Shown: one piece after another, positions 1-9,951 of the stretch
Position numbering within the stretch: the first letter of the stretch is position 1
Layout: the number at the start of each line of letters is the position of its first letter
Source: Phycisphaerae bacterium
GTDB taxonomy: Bacteria; Planctomycetota; Phycisphaerae; Phycisphaerales; UBA1924
DNA length: 64,000 bases
Assembly (NCBI GenBank): GCA_030432905.1
Contig: JAUILU010000001.1
Coordinates: forward strand, 62,001 to 126,000
Reading direction: 5' to 3'
Program-made: the position numbers and the translations under genes
The notes under the pieces: model-generated
Told to the model about the DNA's origin: nothing
The model's input: only the letters and a program-made list of their open reading frames with translations
The model's database searches: none

Positions 1-26
1 CTGCTTCGCAATCGCCTCTGCCCCGC

Positions 27-1721
27 GTGGGAAACGTGATGCGGATTGAAGACCTGCCATTGCTGCCTACGCCTCGCATCCGAGAGTCGCTCCCGGGGCT
101 AACTGATCCTGGGGTGAAACCGGTCATCGAGACTGCGGTGGCCGGCTTTGCACGTCATGATGAATACGAGATCGTTGCAACGAACAAGATCATGATCCGA
201 GCGCAGGGTGATACAGGCGTCAGGGCGGCTTTGCAGACGCTCAGTCAGATTCGCGCATCGGCGACGAGCGAGTTGCAAGCGTTTCGCATTCGCGATTGGG
301 CCGCGTTCGCAAACCGGGGATTTATGCTCGATGTCTCGCGCGACCGCATCCCGACAATGCCCGAGCTTAAGAAACTGGTGTCGCTGCTCGCTTCATTGAA
401 GTACAACCATCTCCAGCTCTACATCGAGCACACGTTCGCGTACGCGGGTCACGAAGCGGTCTGGGGATCATTCGACCCGATCATGCCCGAGCAGATCGGG
501 CAGCTCGAATCGTGTTGCAACAAAGCGGGCATCGAACTCGCGGCCAACCAGAACTGTTTCGGGCATCTCGCGCACTGGCTCAAACACCCGGACTACTCGC
601 ATCTCGCAGAAACCCACAGCAGGTTCGATTTCTTCGGTATGTCACGCGAGGGACCGTTCTCGCTTTCACCAACAAACCCGGAATCAATCAAACTGGTCCG
701 AGACTGGATCACGCAACTCCGCGAGTGTCACCACGGAAGCTGGTTTAACATCGGCTGCGACGAAACAGCCGACGTTGGTACGGGACACTCAAAGTCCCGC
801 GTCGATCAGCTCGGCTACGCACGCGTGTACAGCGACTATATCAATCAAGTCGCAGATGTGTGCAAGGAGCACTCGTTCAAGCCCATGTTCTGGGCGGACA
901 TCGCGGCAAGTAACCCAGAATCACTCTCGCTCCTCGACAACTCGATGACCGCTCTCGTCTGGGGCTACGAGCCGGACAGCATGAAGGGCGAAACACTCGC
1001 TGCGCTGAGCGATCACGGCTTCGGATCGTGGGTGTGCCCGGGCACAAGCTGTTGGCGTTCGTTTACGGGCCGAACCGCGGAACGGAAAGCCAACATTCAC
1101 TCCGCCGCGAACGTAGGTGTGGAAAACGGCTGCACCGGTTTCATGCTGACAGCATGGGGCGACCTCGGTCATCGCCAGCAGTGGCCGATCACGCTTCGAG
1201 CCATCGCTGACGGTGCGCAGTCAGCGTGGACGGGAGGAGGTGCTGCAAACCAAGACGCTGTCGATATGCACGTCTTTGATTCGCCTGCATCCGGGATCGC
1301 CGACTGGCTCGATGAGCTCGGCGATGCAGACATTGCACTACGCAAAGAAGACACAGATACCGGTTTGCCCCGGTTGCTCAACGCCTCGGCATTCTTCCAT
1401 GAACTTCACCCTGCGCATGAATCAATACCTAGCCGCGGTTCGCTCAAGCAATGGCAGCACATCCGTAATCGGCTTGAGTCGCTCAGAGGGTCGATTCCCG
1501 CACCGGCAGATCGGCAACTCGCGCGAGAGCTGGCGCATTCGCTCCGCTGCGCAGAATTCGCAGCGGCCACTGCCATGATGCGAAGAGGTGGACCCGTTGC
1601 GACAGGTCTCGATGATCTCATCGCCGAGCATGAATCGCTCTGGCTTCTGCGTTCCCGCCCCGCTGGCCTTGAAGTCAGCAGCGGTTACTACCGAGCTTTG
1701 CAAGTAGGAAGGGCAACATAG
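27..1721 (+). CDS. Family 20 beta-N-acetylhexosaminidase, 5' end possibly outside window
   Basis: Likely exo-acting glycoside hydrolase releasing terminal N-acetylhexosamine, here probably from cell-wall muropeptide sugars. Counted from the GTG at 27, a GH20 barrel starts near residue 97 (RGFMLDVSRDR). The catalytic Asp-Glu pair is in NIGCDETADVG (D245/E246). No signal peptide is seen. The frame is open to the left edge of the window, so the protein may begin further upstream; an in-frame ATG is at 39. The stop codon overlaps the start of anmK, and murQ follows, so all three form one recycling operon. The family call is good; the exact substrate is inferred from context. Confidence 0.8.
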   Translation: MGNVMRIEDLPLLPTPRIRESLPGLTDPGVKPVIETAVAGFARHDEYEIVATNKIMIRAQGDTGVRAALQTLSQIRASATSELQAFRIRDWAAFANRGFMLDVSRDRIPTMPELKKLVSLLASLKYNHLQLYIEHTFAYAGHEAVWGSFDPIMPEQIGQLESCCNKAGIELAANQNCFGHLAHWLKHPDYSHLAETHSRFDFFGMSREGPFSLSPTNPESIKLVRDWITQLRECHHGSWFNIGCDETADVGTGHSKSRVDQLGYARVYSDYINQVADVCKEHSFKPMFWADIAASNPESLSLLDNSMTALVWGYEPDSMKGETLAALSDHGFGSWVCPGTSCWRSFTGRTAERKANIHSAANVGVENGCTGFMLTAWGDLGHRQQWPITLRAIADGAQSAWTGGGAANQDAVDMHVFDSPASGIADWLDELGDADIALRKEDTDTGLPRLLNASAFFHELHPAHESIPSRGSLKQWQHIRNRLESLRGSIPAPADRQLARELAHSLRCAEFAAATAMMRRGGPVATGLDDLIAEHESLWLLRSRPAGLEVSSGYYRALQVGRAT

Positions 1722-2824
1722 TGCCAAGCCAGCGTCTTATCGCGGGTGTCATGACCGGCACGAGCATCGACGCGATCGATGTTGCGGTGGTGAACATCAC
1801 CGGCTCCGGACTCAATATCGGAGTCGAGGTGTACTCGTTCGCATCGTTCCCGTTGACGAGCCTTGCCGATGACCTGCGAGAGCTTGCCAGCGGCAAGTCG
1901 AAATCGCCCTGTGAGATAGCAGAGATCGAACTGCAACTTGGCGAACAGATCGCGGCCTCACTCGGTGTGCAGGGCTGCACCGATCTGCTCGATCTCGCTG
2001 TGGTCCACGGCCAGACGATCTACCACAAGCCGCCGTTGACCTGGCAGCTCCTCAACCCGTGGCCGATTGCGAGCAAGATCGCAGCGCCCGTGCTGTACGA
2101 TCTTCGACGAGCCGATATCGCAACCAACGGCCAGGGCGCCCCACTCACGCCCATCGCCGACGCGATCCTGTTCGGACACGAGTCCCGTACACGAGCAATC
2201 GTCAACCTCGGCGGATTCTGCAACATCACAATCCTGCCCAAATCGCCAGCGACTATGCAGACGCTGGACTCAATCCAGGGCTTCGATCTCTGCCCTTGCA
2301 ACCACTGGCTCGACGGCGTGATGCGGCTACGAACCGGCACCCCCTACGACAACCAAGGCGAACTGGCATCAAAGGGATCGATTGTCGAGCCGTTGGCACG
2401 ATCACTGATAGACCGATGGAGCGATTGTGTGCGGCACAACCGATCACTCGGCACTGATGATGATCTGCTGTTCGATCTCGCCGATTACAGCACCGCCGAT
2501 GTCTTGGCCACATGCTGCGAGGTCATTGCACAACTGATCGGGCAGGCCTGTTCTGACTCTGACGAGCTCATCTGCGCGGGCGGTTCGGTGAAGAACGAGC
2601 ACCTGATGTCACGCATACGAGCCCACTCATCGGCCCCTGTGATCGATATGGAGGGGCTCGGCATCGACCCGCAAGCACGCGAAGCCGTCGCGCTCGCCGT
2701 GCTCGGCGCGCTGTGCTTGGACAACCAGCCGATCGGTCTGCCTCAGATCACCGGTTCACGGAAGGCGATCATCTCCGGGTCTTGGTGCCTGCCGACGGGG
2801 ACAGATAGAATCTTCCATGGCTGA
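1721..2824 (+). CDS. anmK: Anhydro-N-acetylmuramic acid kinase
   Basis: Cytoplasmic sugar kinase that hydrolyses the 1,6-anhydro ring of anhydro-MurNAc and phosphorylates it to MurNAc-6-phosphate, a peptidoglycan recycling step. At 367 aa it has the usual family length. The phosphate-binding loop GVMTGTSIDAID is at residues 9-20, HGQT at 96-99, GQGAPL at 137-142 and NLGG at 162-165. The GTG start overlaps the TAG stop of the hexosaminidase by one base, and AGGAAGG lies about 9 bases upstream. Its 3' end overlaps murQ by 8 bases, and murQ encodes the next enzyme in the pathway. Confidence 0.94.
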   Translation: MPSQRLIAGVMTGTSIDAIDVAVVNITGSGLNIGVEVYSFASFPLTSLADDLRELASGKSKSPCEIAEIELQLGEQIAASLGVQGCTDLLDLAVVHGQTIYHKPPLTWQLLNPWPIASKIAAPVLYDLRRADIATNGQGAPLTPIADAILFGHESRTRAIVNLGGFCNITILPKSPATMQTLDSIQGFDLCPCNHWLDGVMRLRTGTPYDNQGELASKGSIVEPLARSLIDRWSDCVRHNRSLGTDDDLLFDLADYSTADVLATCCEVIAQLIGQACSDSDELICAGGSVKNEHLMSRIRAHSSAPVIDMEGLGIDPQAREAVALAVLGALCLDNQPIGLPQITGSRKAIISGSWCLPTGTDRIFHG

Positions 2825-3749
2825 CGCCCCAGCAGATCGCTCGCATATCCGAACCGAACAGGCCAACTCGGCCTCGTCAGGCTTGCACGCCCTCTCGGTT
2901 TCTGCGTGTGTGGACTTGATCAACAAAGAAGATTCGACGATCGCCGAAGCGGTCGCTATGGCACAGCCCAACATCTGCGCACTGATCGAGTCCGCAAAGC
3001 CCGGCTTCGCAGGGTCAGGCCGACTTATCTACCTCGGTGCCGGCACCTCTGGCAGGCTCGGTGTCCTCGACGCGTCCGAGGCTCCGCCAACGTTTCATGT
3101 CGATCCGGGCAAGGTCGTCGGCATCATCGCAGGCGGCGATCGATCGCTCCGCGTGTCGAGCGAGTCCAAAGAAGACCACGCGGATGGTGCACTGGATGAA
3201 CTCAAGAAACTGAATCTGACCAACGAAGACACCGTGATCGGGATAGCCGCAGGGGGCACCACGCCGTACGTTTTGGGCGCGTTTGCCATCGCAAAGCAGC
3301 AAGCGCCCGGGATCACCACCGCCATGCTCACCTGCACCCCGATCCGGCGGCCGCCGGCGTGCGATCACCTGATAGTCGTTGACACGGGTCCAGAAGTACT
3401 CACCGGCTCAACGCGCATGAAAGCCGGGACCGCGACGAAGATGGTGCTCAACACGATCTCGACCACGCTCATGATCCAGGCTGGCCGGGTGTACGACAAC
3501 CTGATGGTTGACCTGAAACCAACCAACGAGAAGCTCCGGGATAGAGCAGCAAGAGTCATCGCCGAACTAACAGGCCTGAGCCGGGATGAATCGCTGGCTT
3601 TACTCGAAAGAGCCGGCGACCGCGTGAAAGTCGCGGTTGTGATGCACCGCAAGGCGTTGACAAGAGCCGCGGCGGAGCAAGTCCTGGCTGAGGCCGGGGA
3701 CAACCTCGCTGTGGTGCTCGATGTCCACGACCAAGACACGACCGGGTAA
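2817..3749 (+). CDS. murQ: N-acetylmuramic acid 6-phosphate etherase
   Basis: Cleaves the lactyl ether of MurNAc-6-phosphate to give GlcNAc-6-phosphate and D-lactate. The 310-aa protein is close to the usual 300. The SIS-domain loop GAGTSGRLGV is at residues 74-83, followed by the catalytic Glu in DASE (E88). A second family signature, STRMKAGTATK, lies near residue 200. It overlaps anmK by 8 bases and completes a hexosaminidase-kinase-etherase recycling set. Confidence 0.95.
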   Translation: MADAPADRSHIRTEQANSASSGLHALSVSACVDLINKEDSTIAEAVAMAQPNICALIESAKPGFAGSGRLIYLGAGTSGRLGVLDASEAPPTFHVDPGKVVGIIAGGDRSLRVSSESKEDHADGALDELKKLNLTNEDTVIGIAAGGTTPYVLGAFAIAKQQAPGITTAMLTCTPIRRPPACDHLIVVDTGPEVLTGSTRMKAGTATKMVLNTISTTLMIQAGRVYDNLMVDLKPTNEKLRDRAARVIAELTGLSRDESLALLERAGDRVKVAVVMHRKALTRAAAEQVLAEAGDNLAVVLDVHDQDTTG

Positions 3750-3758
3750 ACTGGGCGT

Positions 3759-4640
3759 ATGGATATCCCACACACCAGACGCATGCAGTGGCCCGAGACC
3801 CGGCCGGATCGTTTCGGTTCGCTCGTCAAGACCGAGTCGCACGAAGGTTGCAAAGTCGCTCTCCTCGGTGTCCCTGACGACACCGGTGTTGCGATGAATC
3901 ATGGCAATGTCGGCGCTGCTCAGGGGCCTGACGCGCTGCGAGTCGCGCTCACCCGCTACGGCGTCAGCGATCCAGACGACTGGGTCTGGCCGGGCATATT
4001 CGATGCGGGTGATGTCGTGACCGGGGCCGACCTCGCCGAAACACACAAGCGCGTCACACACGCGGCGGGCGAACTGATCAATGCGGGTCTCTTCCCGATC
4101 ATGATCGGAGGCGGGCACGACCTGACATTCCCGTTCGTGCGAGCCTCTGCCGATCGCTACGGCGCGATGAACGGGATCTACCTCGATGCGCACCTCGACG
4201 TGCGCGAGGAGGAAGGGTCGGGGATGCCATTCCGGAGACTGATCGAGCAGTGCGGCGTCAAGCGGCTTGACGTGATCGGCCTTAACCCGATGGTCAACAG
4301 CAGAGAGCACACCCGCTGGTTCCACAGCCACGGCGGACGGATCGACGCCATCGAGCCCGCGGGTGATTGGCCCGGCGACAACATCTTCGTGAGTCTCGAC
4401 ATGGACGTGATCGATGCGGCCGCGGCGCCGGGAGTGAGCGCCCAGAACCCGATGGGCATGGCGACGCACAAGGTTGCTGAGTGGGTGCACGCCGCGGGTG
4501 CGAATCCCAGGGTCAAATGCTTCGACATCATGGAGCTCTGCCCGGCGAAGGACCAGGACGGCAGGACCGCGAGAATCGCGGCTCACATGCTGCTTACATT
4601 TCTCAAGGGCTTTGCCAGCCGACCCGGGAGCAGATCTTGA
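3759..4640 (+). CDS. hutG: Ureohydrolase-family formimidoylglutamase (HutG-like)
   Basis: Manganese ureohydrolase of the arginase/agmatinase/formiminoglutamase fold. Metal ligands sit in GGGHD (residues 117-121), DAHLD (143-147) and SLDMDVID (212-219). The fold alone does not fix the substrate. Formimidoylglutamate is inferred because the next gene is hutI, whose product is N-formimino-L-glutamate. hutH and hutU are not in this window. The stop codon TGA (4638-4640) overlaps the TTG start of hutI, implying translational coupling. Confidence 0.8.
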   Translation: MDIPHTRRMQWPETRPDRFGSLVKTESHEGCKVALLGVPDDTGVAMNHGNVGAAQGPDALRVALTRYGVSDPDDWVWPGIFDAGDVVTGADLAETHKRVTHAAGELINAGLFPIMIGGGHDLTFPFVRASADRYGAMNGIYLDAHLDVREEEGSGMPFRRLIEQCGVKRLDVIGLNPMVNSREHTRWFHSHGGRIDAIEPAGDWPGDNIFVSLDMDVIDAAAAPGVSAQNPMGMATHKVAEWVHAAGANPRVKCFDIMELCPAKDQDGRTARIAAHMLLTFLKGFASRPGSRS

Positions 4641-5824
4641 GCGATACCTTGATTACGAACGCGCGGGTACTCACACTCCGCGGCGATTCTCTGGGCGACA
4701 CAGGCGTACTGGATTCCGCGGATGTGCTTGTCCGGGGCGGCAAGATCGTGTCTGTCGGCGATGGCCTGCAAGATCAAGGCGTCCAGCAGTTCGACGCCTC
4801 GGGCAGGGTGCTGATGCCCGCGTTCGTTGACTGCCACACCCACGCGTGCTGGGCGGGATGCAGGCTGGCTGAATGGGAACAGAAACTCAAGGGTGTGAGC
4901 TATCTCGAACTGCTCGCTGCCGGCGGCGGGATCATGTCCACTGTGCGGTCGGTCCGCGACGCGAGCCGGGACGAGCTTCGAGACGGCTTGCTTGGTCGGC
5001 TCAGCAAGATGCAGCGCACGGGAACATTGACCGCTGAGGTCAAGTCCGGTTACGGCCTGTCGACCAAAGACGAGATCAAGATGCTCGAGGCCATCAGCGA
5101 GGCTGGCAGATCATGGGCGGGCACGGTGGTCCCCACCGCGTGCATCGGGCACGCCAAGGACCCCGACGTAGACGACTTTGTCACACGCACGATCGAAGAA
5201 ACCCTGCCCGAGGTCACCCGCTGCTTCCCGGGGATCACGATCGACGCGTACTGCGAGGAAGGATCGTGGTCGCTCGACGAGACGCTCCGGCTGTTCGAAG
5301 CCGCCCAAGAAGCCGGGCACCCGATCCGGGTCCACGCGGACCAATTCAACGACCTCGGCATGATCCCCGAAGCGATCAAGCGTGGATTCCTCAGCGTGGA
5401 TCACCTCGAAGCTACTTCGCCCGAGCACCTCAAGCAGCTCGCACAGTCTGACTGCTTCGGGGTCATGCTCCCCGTCTGCGGCATGCACCTCGACAACCGC
5501 TTCGGTGACGGCCGCTCGTTCGTCGATGCGGGTGGGAAGCTCGCGATCGCCAGTAACTACAACCCGGGCAGCGCGCCGTGCCACTCGATGCCAACGGTGA
5601 TCGCCGCCGCGGTGCGTCACCTCGGGCTGCTGCCGGCCGAGGCCATCGCCGCCTCGACCCGTTCGCCCGCTCGCTTGCTCGGTCTGACCGACCGCGGCAC
5701 GATCGAAACCGGACAGCGAGCGGATCTCATCTTGCTCGACATGACCGACGAGCGTGAGCTCGCGTTCGAGTTCGGCGCCAACCCGGTGTCGGCGGTCTGG
5801 GCTGCGGGCCGAAAGATCGTCTAA
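4637..5824 (+). CDS. hutI: Imidazolonepropionase
   Basis: Amidohydrolase-superfamily enzyme that opens the imidazolone ring in histidine breakdown to give N-formimino-L-glutamate. The chosen TTG start at 4637 gives 395 aa, a typical HutI length, and follows GGGAG by about 8 bases. Longer frames extending upstream read through hutG and lack homology. The metal-binding HxH is in VDCHTHACWAG (H67, H69), followed by the family block GVSYLELLAAGGGI. Operon with the HutG-like gene. Confidence 0.93.
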   Translation: MSDTLITNARVLTLRGDSLGDTGVLDSADVLVRGGKIVSVGDGLQDQGVQQFDASGRVLMPAFVDCHTHACWAGCRLAEWEQKLKGVSYLELLAAGGGIMSTVRSVRDASRDELRDGLLGRLSKMQRTGTLTAEVKSGYGLSTKDEIKMLEAISEAGRSWAGTVVPTACIGHAKDPDVDDFVTRTIEETLPEVTRCFPGITIDAYCEEGSWSLDETLRLFEAAQEAGHPIRVHADQFNDLGMIPEAIKRGFLSVDHLEATSPEHLKQLAQSDCFGVMLPVCGMHLDNRFGDGRSFVDAGGKLAIASNYNPGSAPCHSMPTVIAAAVRHLGLLPAEAIAASTRSPARLLGLTDRGTIETGQRADLILLDMTDERELAFEFGANPVSAVWAAGRKIV

Positions 5825-5875
5825 GAATTTCCCGGCCGACTCGCGCCACCCGTTCTGGGCTTCTAGGATAGTTTC

Positions 5876-6697
5876 GTGTCACGTGTACCGCTCATCTCGG
5901 ATAAAGAAGCCGACCTCGCTTATGCCGCGGCTCAGAAGGTCGTCGAAACGCACCGCAGAATCGCTGAGCACGTCAAGCTCGGCATGACGCTCGCGCAGGT
6001 CGACCAGTTTGTTGGCAAGACACTCACAGACCTCGGTTGCAAGTCATGCTTCTATGGCTACCGCGTGCCGCGAACCCCGGCGTTCCCCTCACAAGCGTGC
6101 CTCAGTCTCAACGAGTGCGTCGTCCACGGCACCGCGGGATACACCGCCAAGCCGCTCGCACCGGGCGATCTGCTCTCGATCGACATAGGCGTCAGCTACA
6201 AGGGCTGGATCGGCGACGCCGCGTGGACCTACGCGATCGGCGAACGAACCGAACTCTCTCAGAAGCTCATGCAGTCAGGCATGGACTCGATCCACGCGGG
6301 AATCGAGAGACTCCAGCCGGGCAACCAGCTCATCGAGTACGCCAAGGTCGTCCAGCAGATCGTCGAGAAAGACTTTGGGTTTCATCTCACCAAGGGCCTC
6401 GGCGGGCACGGCTACGGCAAAAAGCTCCACGGTCCGCCCTTCATTTCAAACTCGCCCCCGTCGTATCCCGGCGAGTGGCCAGACGCCCGAGTTGTCTGCG
6501 AGCCTGGCATGCTTTTCGCCGTCGAGCCCATGATCGCCGTCGGCACAGGCAACACCAAGAGCAAGCCCAAGGAGTGGCCCGTCTTCACCGCTGACGGCTC
6601 GCTCTCAGTGCACTACGAGCACGACGTCCTTGTGACCGAGTCCGGCCCACGCATCCTGACCGAGGGGCTCGAGAGCCTGCCCGAGATCATCGGATGA
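5876..6697 (+). CDS. map: Type I methionine aminopeptidase
   Basis: Removes the initiator Met from nascent proteins. The 273-aa protein has the pita-bread metal site: VVHG (H84), SIDIG (D103), GDAAWT (D114), GLGGHGYGKKLHGPPF, AVEPM and HYEHDVLVTE. It has a GTG start. The N-terminus is slightly longer than in the minimal type I enzyme but has no zinc-finger extension. The gene overlaps trpA by ATGA. def and fmt, which act on the same N-terminal Met, lie about 42 kb away in this window. Confidence 0.95.
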   Translation: MSRVPLISDKEADLAYAAAQKVVETHRRIAEHVKLGMTLAQVDQFVGKTLTDLGCKSCFYGYRVPRTPAFPSQACLSLNECVVHGTAGYTAKPLAPGDLLSIDIGVSYKGWIGDAAWTYAIGERTELSQKLMQSGMDSIHAGIERLQPGNQLIEYAKVVQQIVEKDFGFHLTKGLGGHGYGKKLHGPPFISNSPPSYPGEWPDARVVCEPGMLFAVEPMIAVGTGNTKSKPKEWPVFTADGSLSVHYEHDVLVTESGPRILTEGLESLPEIIG

Positions 6698-7509
6698 CAC
6701 AGATACTTGCTGAGAACCGGATTGTCAGGGTGTTTGAGTCGCTGAAAGCAGATGGCAAGAAAGCATTGATGCCCTTTGTCGTGGGCGGGCATCCGACAAA
6801 CAGCCCGCTCGGCTCACTGCTCCGCGCGGTAGACACTGCGGGCGCCGACATCATCGAGATCGGGTTCCCATTCTCTGACCCTGTCGCCGACGGCCCGGTT
6901 ATAGCCGAGGCCATGCACAACGCGCTGCTCGCGGGCACAACACCCGAGTCGATTCTCAACGAAGTCGCCGAGTGCCGGGCTGAGATCGGCGCGGGGCTTG
7001 TTGCGATGATCTCAGTATCACTCGTCTTCAAGATGGGCGGCCCCGATGCGTTCTCCAAACGCGCCAAAGCAGCAGGCATCGACGGCTGTATCTTTCCTGA
7101 CATCTCGCTCGAAGACGCGGGTGAGTACATCGAAGCGTGCGCCAAGCAGGGCCTCACCGCAAGCCTGCTCGTGGCCCCCACCACGCCCATCGAGCGTGCC
7201 GCGAAGATCACCGCCGCGTGCAGCGGGTTCGTCTACGTCCTCGCCCGGGCGGGAATCACAGGTACGGGCTCGCAAGCGCCTGATATTCAGGCGAGGGTGC
7301 AGGAACTCAGGCAGGTCACCGATCTTCCTCTCGCGGTTGGCTTCGGGATCTCGTCTGCCGAGCATGTCCGCTCGGTCACGGAATCCGCCGACGCGGCGAT
7401 CGTCGGCAGCGCACTTGTGGCAAAGATCAACGCTGCGCTCGCCGATGGGAACGACCCGGTCGAAGCCGCCAAAGGCTTCGTCTTAACGCTCAAACAGGGC
7501 GTGCGTTAG
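6694..7509 (+). CDS. trpA: Tryptophan synthase alpha subunit
   Basis: TIM-barrel subunit that splits indole-3-glycerol phosphate to indole and glyceraldehyde-3-phosphate. The catalytic Glu and Asp are conserved in IEIGFPFSDPVADGP (E55 and D66, spaced 11 as in the characterised enzyme). The phosphate-binding VGFGIS segment is near the C-terminus. 271 aa is normal. It overlaps map by four bases; trpB and other trp genes are not adjacent, so the operon position is unusual. Confidence 0.95.
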   Translation: MTQILAENRIVRVFESLKADGKKALMPFVVGGHPTNSPLGSLLRAVDTAGADIIEIGFPFSDPVADGPVIAEAMHNALLAGTTPESILNEVAECRAEIGAGLVAMISVSLVFKMGGPDAFSKRAKAAGIDGCIFPDISLEDAGEYIEACAKQGLTASLLVAPTTPIERAAKITAACSGFVYVLARAGITGTGSQAPDIQARVQELRQVTDLPLAVGFGISSAEHVRSVTESADAAIVGSALVAKINAALADGNDPVEAAKGFVLTLKQGVR

Positions 7510-7517
7510 GGTTTCTC

Positions 7518-7550
7518 TGTATGCACCTGTATGCATGAAACATGTATACA
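7518..7550. promoter_or_regulatory. Operator-like repeat upstream of glnN
   Basis: The octamer TGTATGCA occurs at 7518 and again at 7528, exactly 10 bp apart. The second copy is the left arm of an imperfect inverted repeat, TGTATGCATG / CATGTATACA, with AAA between (7528-7550; 9 of 10 arm bases pair). This looks like a multimeric regulator site on one face of the helix. It lies about 125 bases upstream of the glnN start, between trpA and glnN. The regulator is unknown. Confidence 0.45.
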
Positions 7551-7675
7551 CACAAACGCCATATTTTTGCGTTTCAGAAGTGCGTAACCACTTGTCAACC
7601 TCGCTCGCAGAGTGACAATGCAGCGTCGCACGAGGGACGGCGACTCACGCAATCCACCCCATGCACGGAGCTCCC

Positions 7676-9874
7676 ATGAGTACCGAATCGACCTGGAGAA
7701 ACGCACCAGACACCTTGGGCCGGACCGCACCGAACCAATCGGTGCAATACCCGGACGCAACACCGATTGATGAGATCTTCGGTGTGGATTGCTTTGGCTT
7801 GCAAGAAATGAAGAAACGGATTCCCGCCGAGCAGTTCCGCTCGCTGCTCATGACGATCGAGCGGGGCGAGCCGATGTCCGACAAAGAGCTCGCTGATTCG
7901 ATCGCAAAGGCGATGCGTCAGTGGGCGATCGAGAAGGGCGCGACACACTACACCCACTGGTTCCATCCGCTCACCGGCTCGACCGCCGAGAAGCACGATT
8001 CGCTCTACAAGCTCAACAGCGAGAAGGCGTTCATCCCGCACCTCTCGGCCAGCGCACTCATGCAGGGCGAACCGGACGCGTCCAGCTTCCCCTCTGGCGG
8101 TCTGCGCCAGACCTTCGAAGCCCGCGGCTACACAGCGTGGGATGCCACAAGCCCGGCGTTCATCATGCGTGGTGACAACTCCGCGACACTCTGCATCCCC
8201 ACCGCGTTCGTCTCGTGGACCGGCGAAGCACTCGACAAGAAAACGCCGCTGCTCCGTTCGATGGATGCCATCTCGAAGCAGGCGCTCCGCGTGCTCAAGT
8301 TCTTCGGCAAGGACGAGGGCGTCCACAACGTCTACAGCACGATGGGCTGCGAGCAGGAGTACTTCCTGATCGATAAACGATTCCTCAGCAGCCGGCCCGA
8401 TCTCATGCTCTGCGGCAGGACGCTCTTCGGTTCCAAACCTGCCAAGGGGCAGGAACTGTCCGATCACTACTTCGGAGCAGTCCCGCCGCGAATCCTTGAA
8501 TTCATGGCCGACTCCGAGCAGGATCTCTACCGCGTCGGCGTGCCTGTTCAGACCCGTCACAACGAAGTAGCACCCGGCCAGTACGAGATTGCCCCTCTTT
8601 TCGAGCACGCAAACGTCGCCAGCGATCACCAGATGGTGCTCATGGAGATCCTAAAGCGAAGCGCGGAACGTCACGGCTTGCACGCGATCTACCACGAAAA
8701 ACCATTCGCGGGCGTCAACGGCTCGGGCAAGCACACCAACTGGTCGCTCTCGACCGACTCAGGTCTCAACCTGCTCGATCCAGAGGACAGCCCGCACACC
8801 AACCCTCAGTTCCTTGTGTTCCTCTGTGCCGTGATCCGCGCCGTACACCTGCACGGCGACTTGTTGCGTTCGTCCATCGCCTCCGCCGGCAACGACCACC
8901 GACTTGGCGCACACGAAGCACCTCCCGCGATCATCTCGATCTTCCTGGGCGACATGCTCACCGACCTGCTCGATCAGATTGAAGCGGGCGAGATGACCAG
9001 GACCCTCAGCGGTGGCACGCTCGATCTCGGAGCCACGCAGCTACCCAAACTTCCCCGCGATTCTGGTGACCGCAACCGCACCTCGCCGTTTGCATTCACG
9101 GGCAACAAGTTCGAGTACCGCGCCGTGGGTTCGACCATGACCGCCGCTTGGCCCTTGACCGTTATGAACACGATCGTGGCCGAATCGCTCGACGACATTC
9201 TGAATGACATCGAGAAAGTGGTAGGCGCGGGAGCTACGCCCGAAGCACGCGACGCGGCTGTCATGGGTGTCCTCAAAGACGTCGTTGGCAAGCACAAAGC
9301 GATCATCTTCAACGGCGACGGCTACAGTCAGGAATGGCAGGAAGAGGCGGCCCGCCGCGGTCTTCCAAACATCAAGAAGAGTTCCGACGCCATCCCCGTG
9401 ATGCGTGAGCAGAAGAACCTCGATCTGTTCGCCCGCTTCGGTGTGCTCCAGAACGCGGAAGTGCACAGCCGGGCCAACACGTACATGGAGAAGTACGTCA
9501 CGCAGCTGAGCATCGAGGCCGCCACGATGCTGCAGATCGCACGCCAGCAGATCCTCCCCGCTGCGTACGAACACCAACGCAATCTTGCCGAAACGGCCGC
9601 ATCTTCAGAAGGCATCGGTTCTGACATCCTCGGTTTGCGCGATGAGTTCACCCAGTACGCCGAACTCGCCGACCGGTTCAGAAACGGGGCCGCCAAACTC
9701 GAAGAGCAGCTCGACAGCATCCCCGACGATGAGTACAAGGCTGGCGAGTACTTCCGCGACACGCTCATCGGAACGATGGAGGATCTCCGCGAGATCGGTG
9801 ATCTCCTTGAGACCAAGACACCCAGCAAGATCTGGCCCTTGCCGAGCTACCAGGACATGCTGTTCATCAAGTAA
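7676..9874 (+). CDS. glnN: Type III glutamine synthetase
   Basis: Large-subunit GlnN-type enzyme making glutamine from glutamate, ammonia and ATP. The 732 aa match the GSIII family and are far longer than GSI. Conserved blocks include [10 protein letters not shown] (metal-binding acidic residues), [22 protein letters not shown] and [15 protein letters not shown]. The ATG at 7676 is chosen over the in-frame ATG at 7661 because GGAG at 7666-7669 is well spaced for it. Monocistronic: it has its own upstream region and is followed by a strong hairpin terminator. Confidence 0.95.
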   Translation: MSTESTWRNAPDTLGRTAPNQSVQYPDATPIDEIFGVDCFGLQEMKKRIPAEQFRSLLMTIERGEPMSDKELADSIAKAMRQWAIEKGATHYTHWFHPLTGSTAEKHDSLYKLNSEKAFIPHLSASALMQGEPDASSFPSGGLRQTFEARGYTAWDATSPAFIMRGDNSATLCIPTAFVSWTGEALDKKTPLLRSMDAISKQALRVLKFFGKDEGVHNVYSTMGCEQEYFLIDKRFLSSRPDLMLCGRTLFGSKPAKGQELSDHYFGAVPPRILEFMADSEQDLYRVGVPVQTRHNEVAPGQYEIAPLFEHANVASDHQMVLMEILKRSAERHGLHAIYHEKPFAGVNGSGKHTNWSLSTDSGLNLLDPEDSPHTNPQFLVFLCAVIRAVHLHGDLLRSSIASAGNDHRLGAHEAPPAIISIFLGDMLTDLLDQIEAGEMTRTLSGGTLDLGATQLPKLPRDSGDRNRTSPFAFTGNKFEYRAVGSTMTAAWPLTVMNTIVAESLDDILNDIEKVVGAGATPEARDAAVMGVLKDVVGKHKAIIFNGDGYSQEWQEEAARRGLPNIKKSSDAIPVMREQKNLDLFARFGVLQNAEVHSRANTYMEKYVTQLSIEAATMLQIARQQILPAAYEHQRNLAETAASSEGIGSDILGLRDEFTQYAELADRFRNGAAKLEEQLDSIPDDEYKAGEYFRDTLIGTMEDLREIGDLLETKTPSKIWPLPSYQDMLFIK

Positions 9875-9907
9875 ACAGCCCTCCAGAGACATTCCGACTT
9901 CAAGTAA

Positions 9908-9943
9908 ACAGAGCAGGCACCATCGGGGTGCCTGCTCTGTGTT
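9908..9943 (+). terminator. Intrinsic terminator of glnN
   Basis: A perfect 14-bp stem (9908-9921 pairing with 9927-9940) with a 5-base loop, followed by GTTT. It sits 33 bases after the glnN stop and only 12 bases before the left attachment repeat of the integrated element, so it also insulates the element from glnN transcription. Confidence 0.85.
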
Positions 9944-9951
9944 TAGCGATT

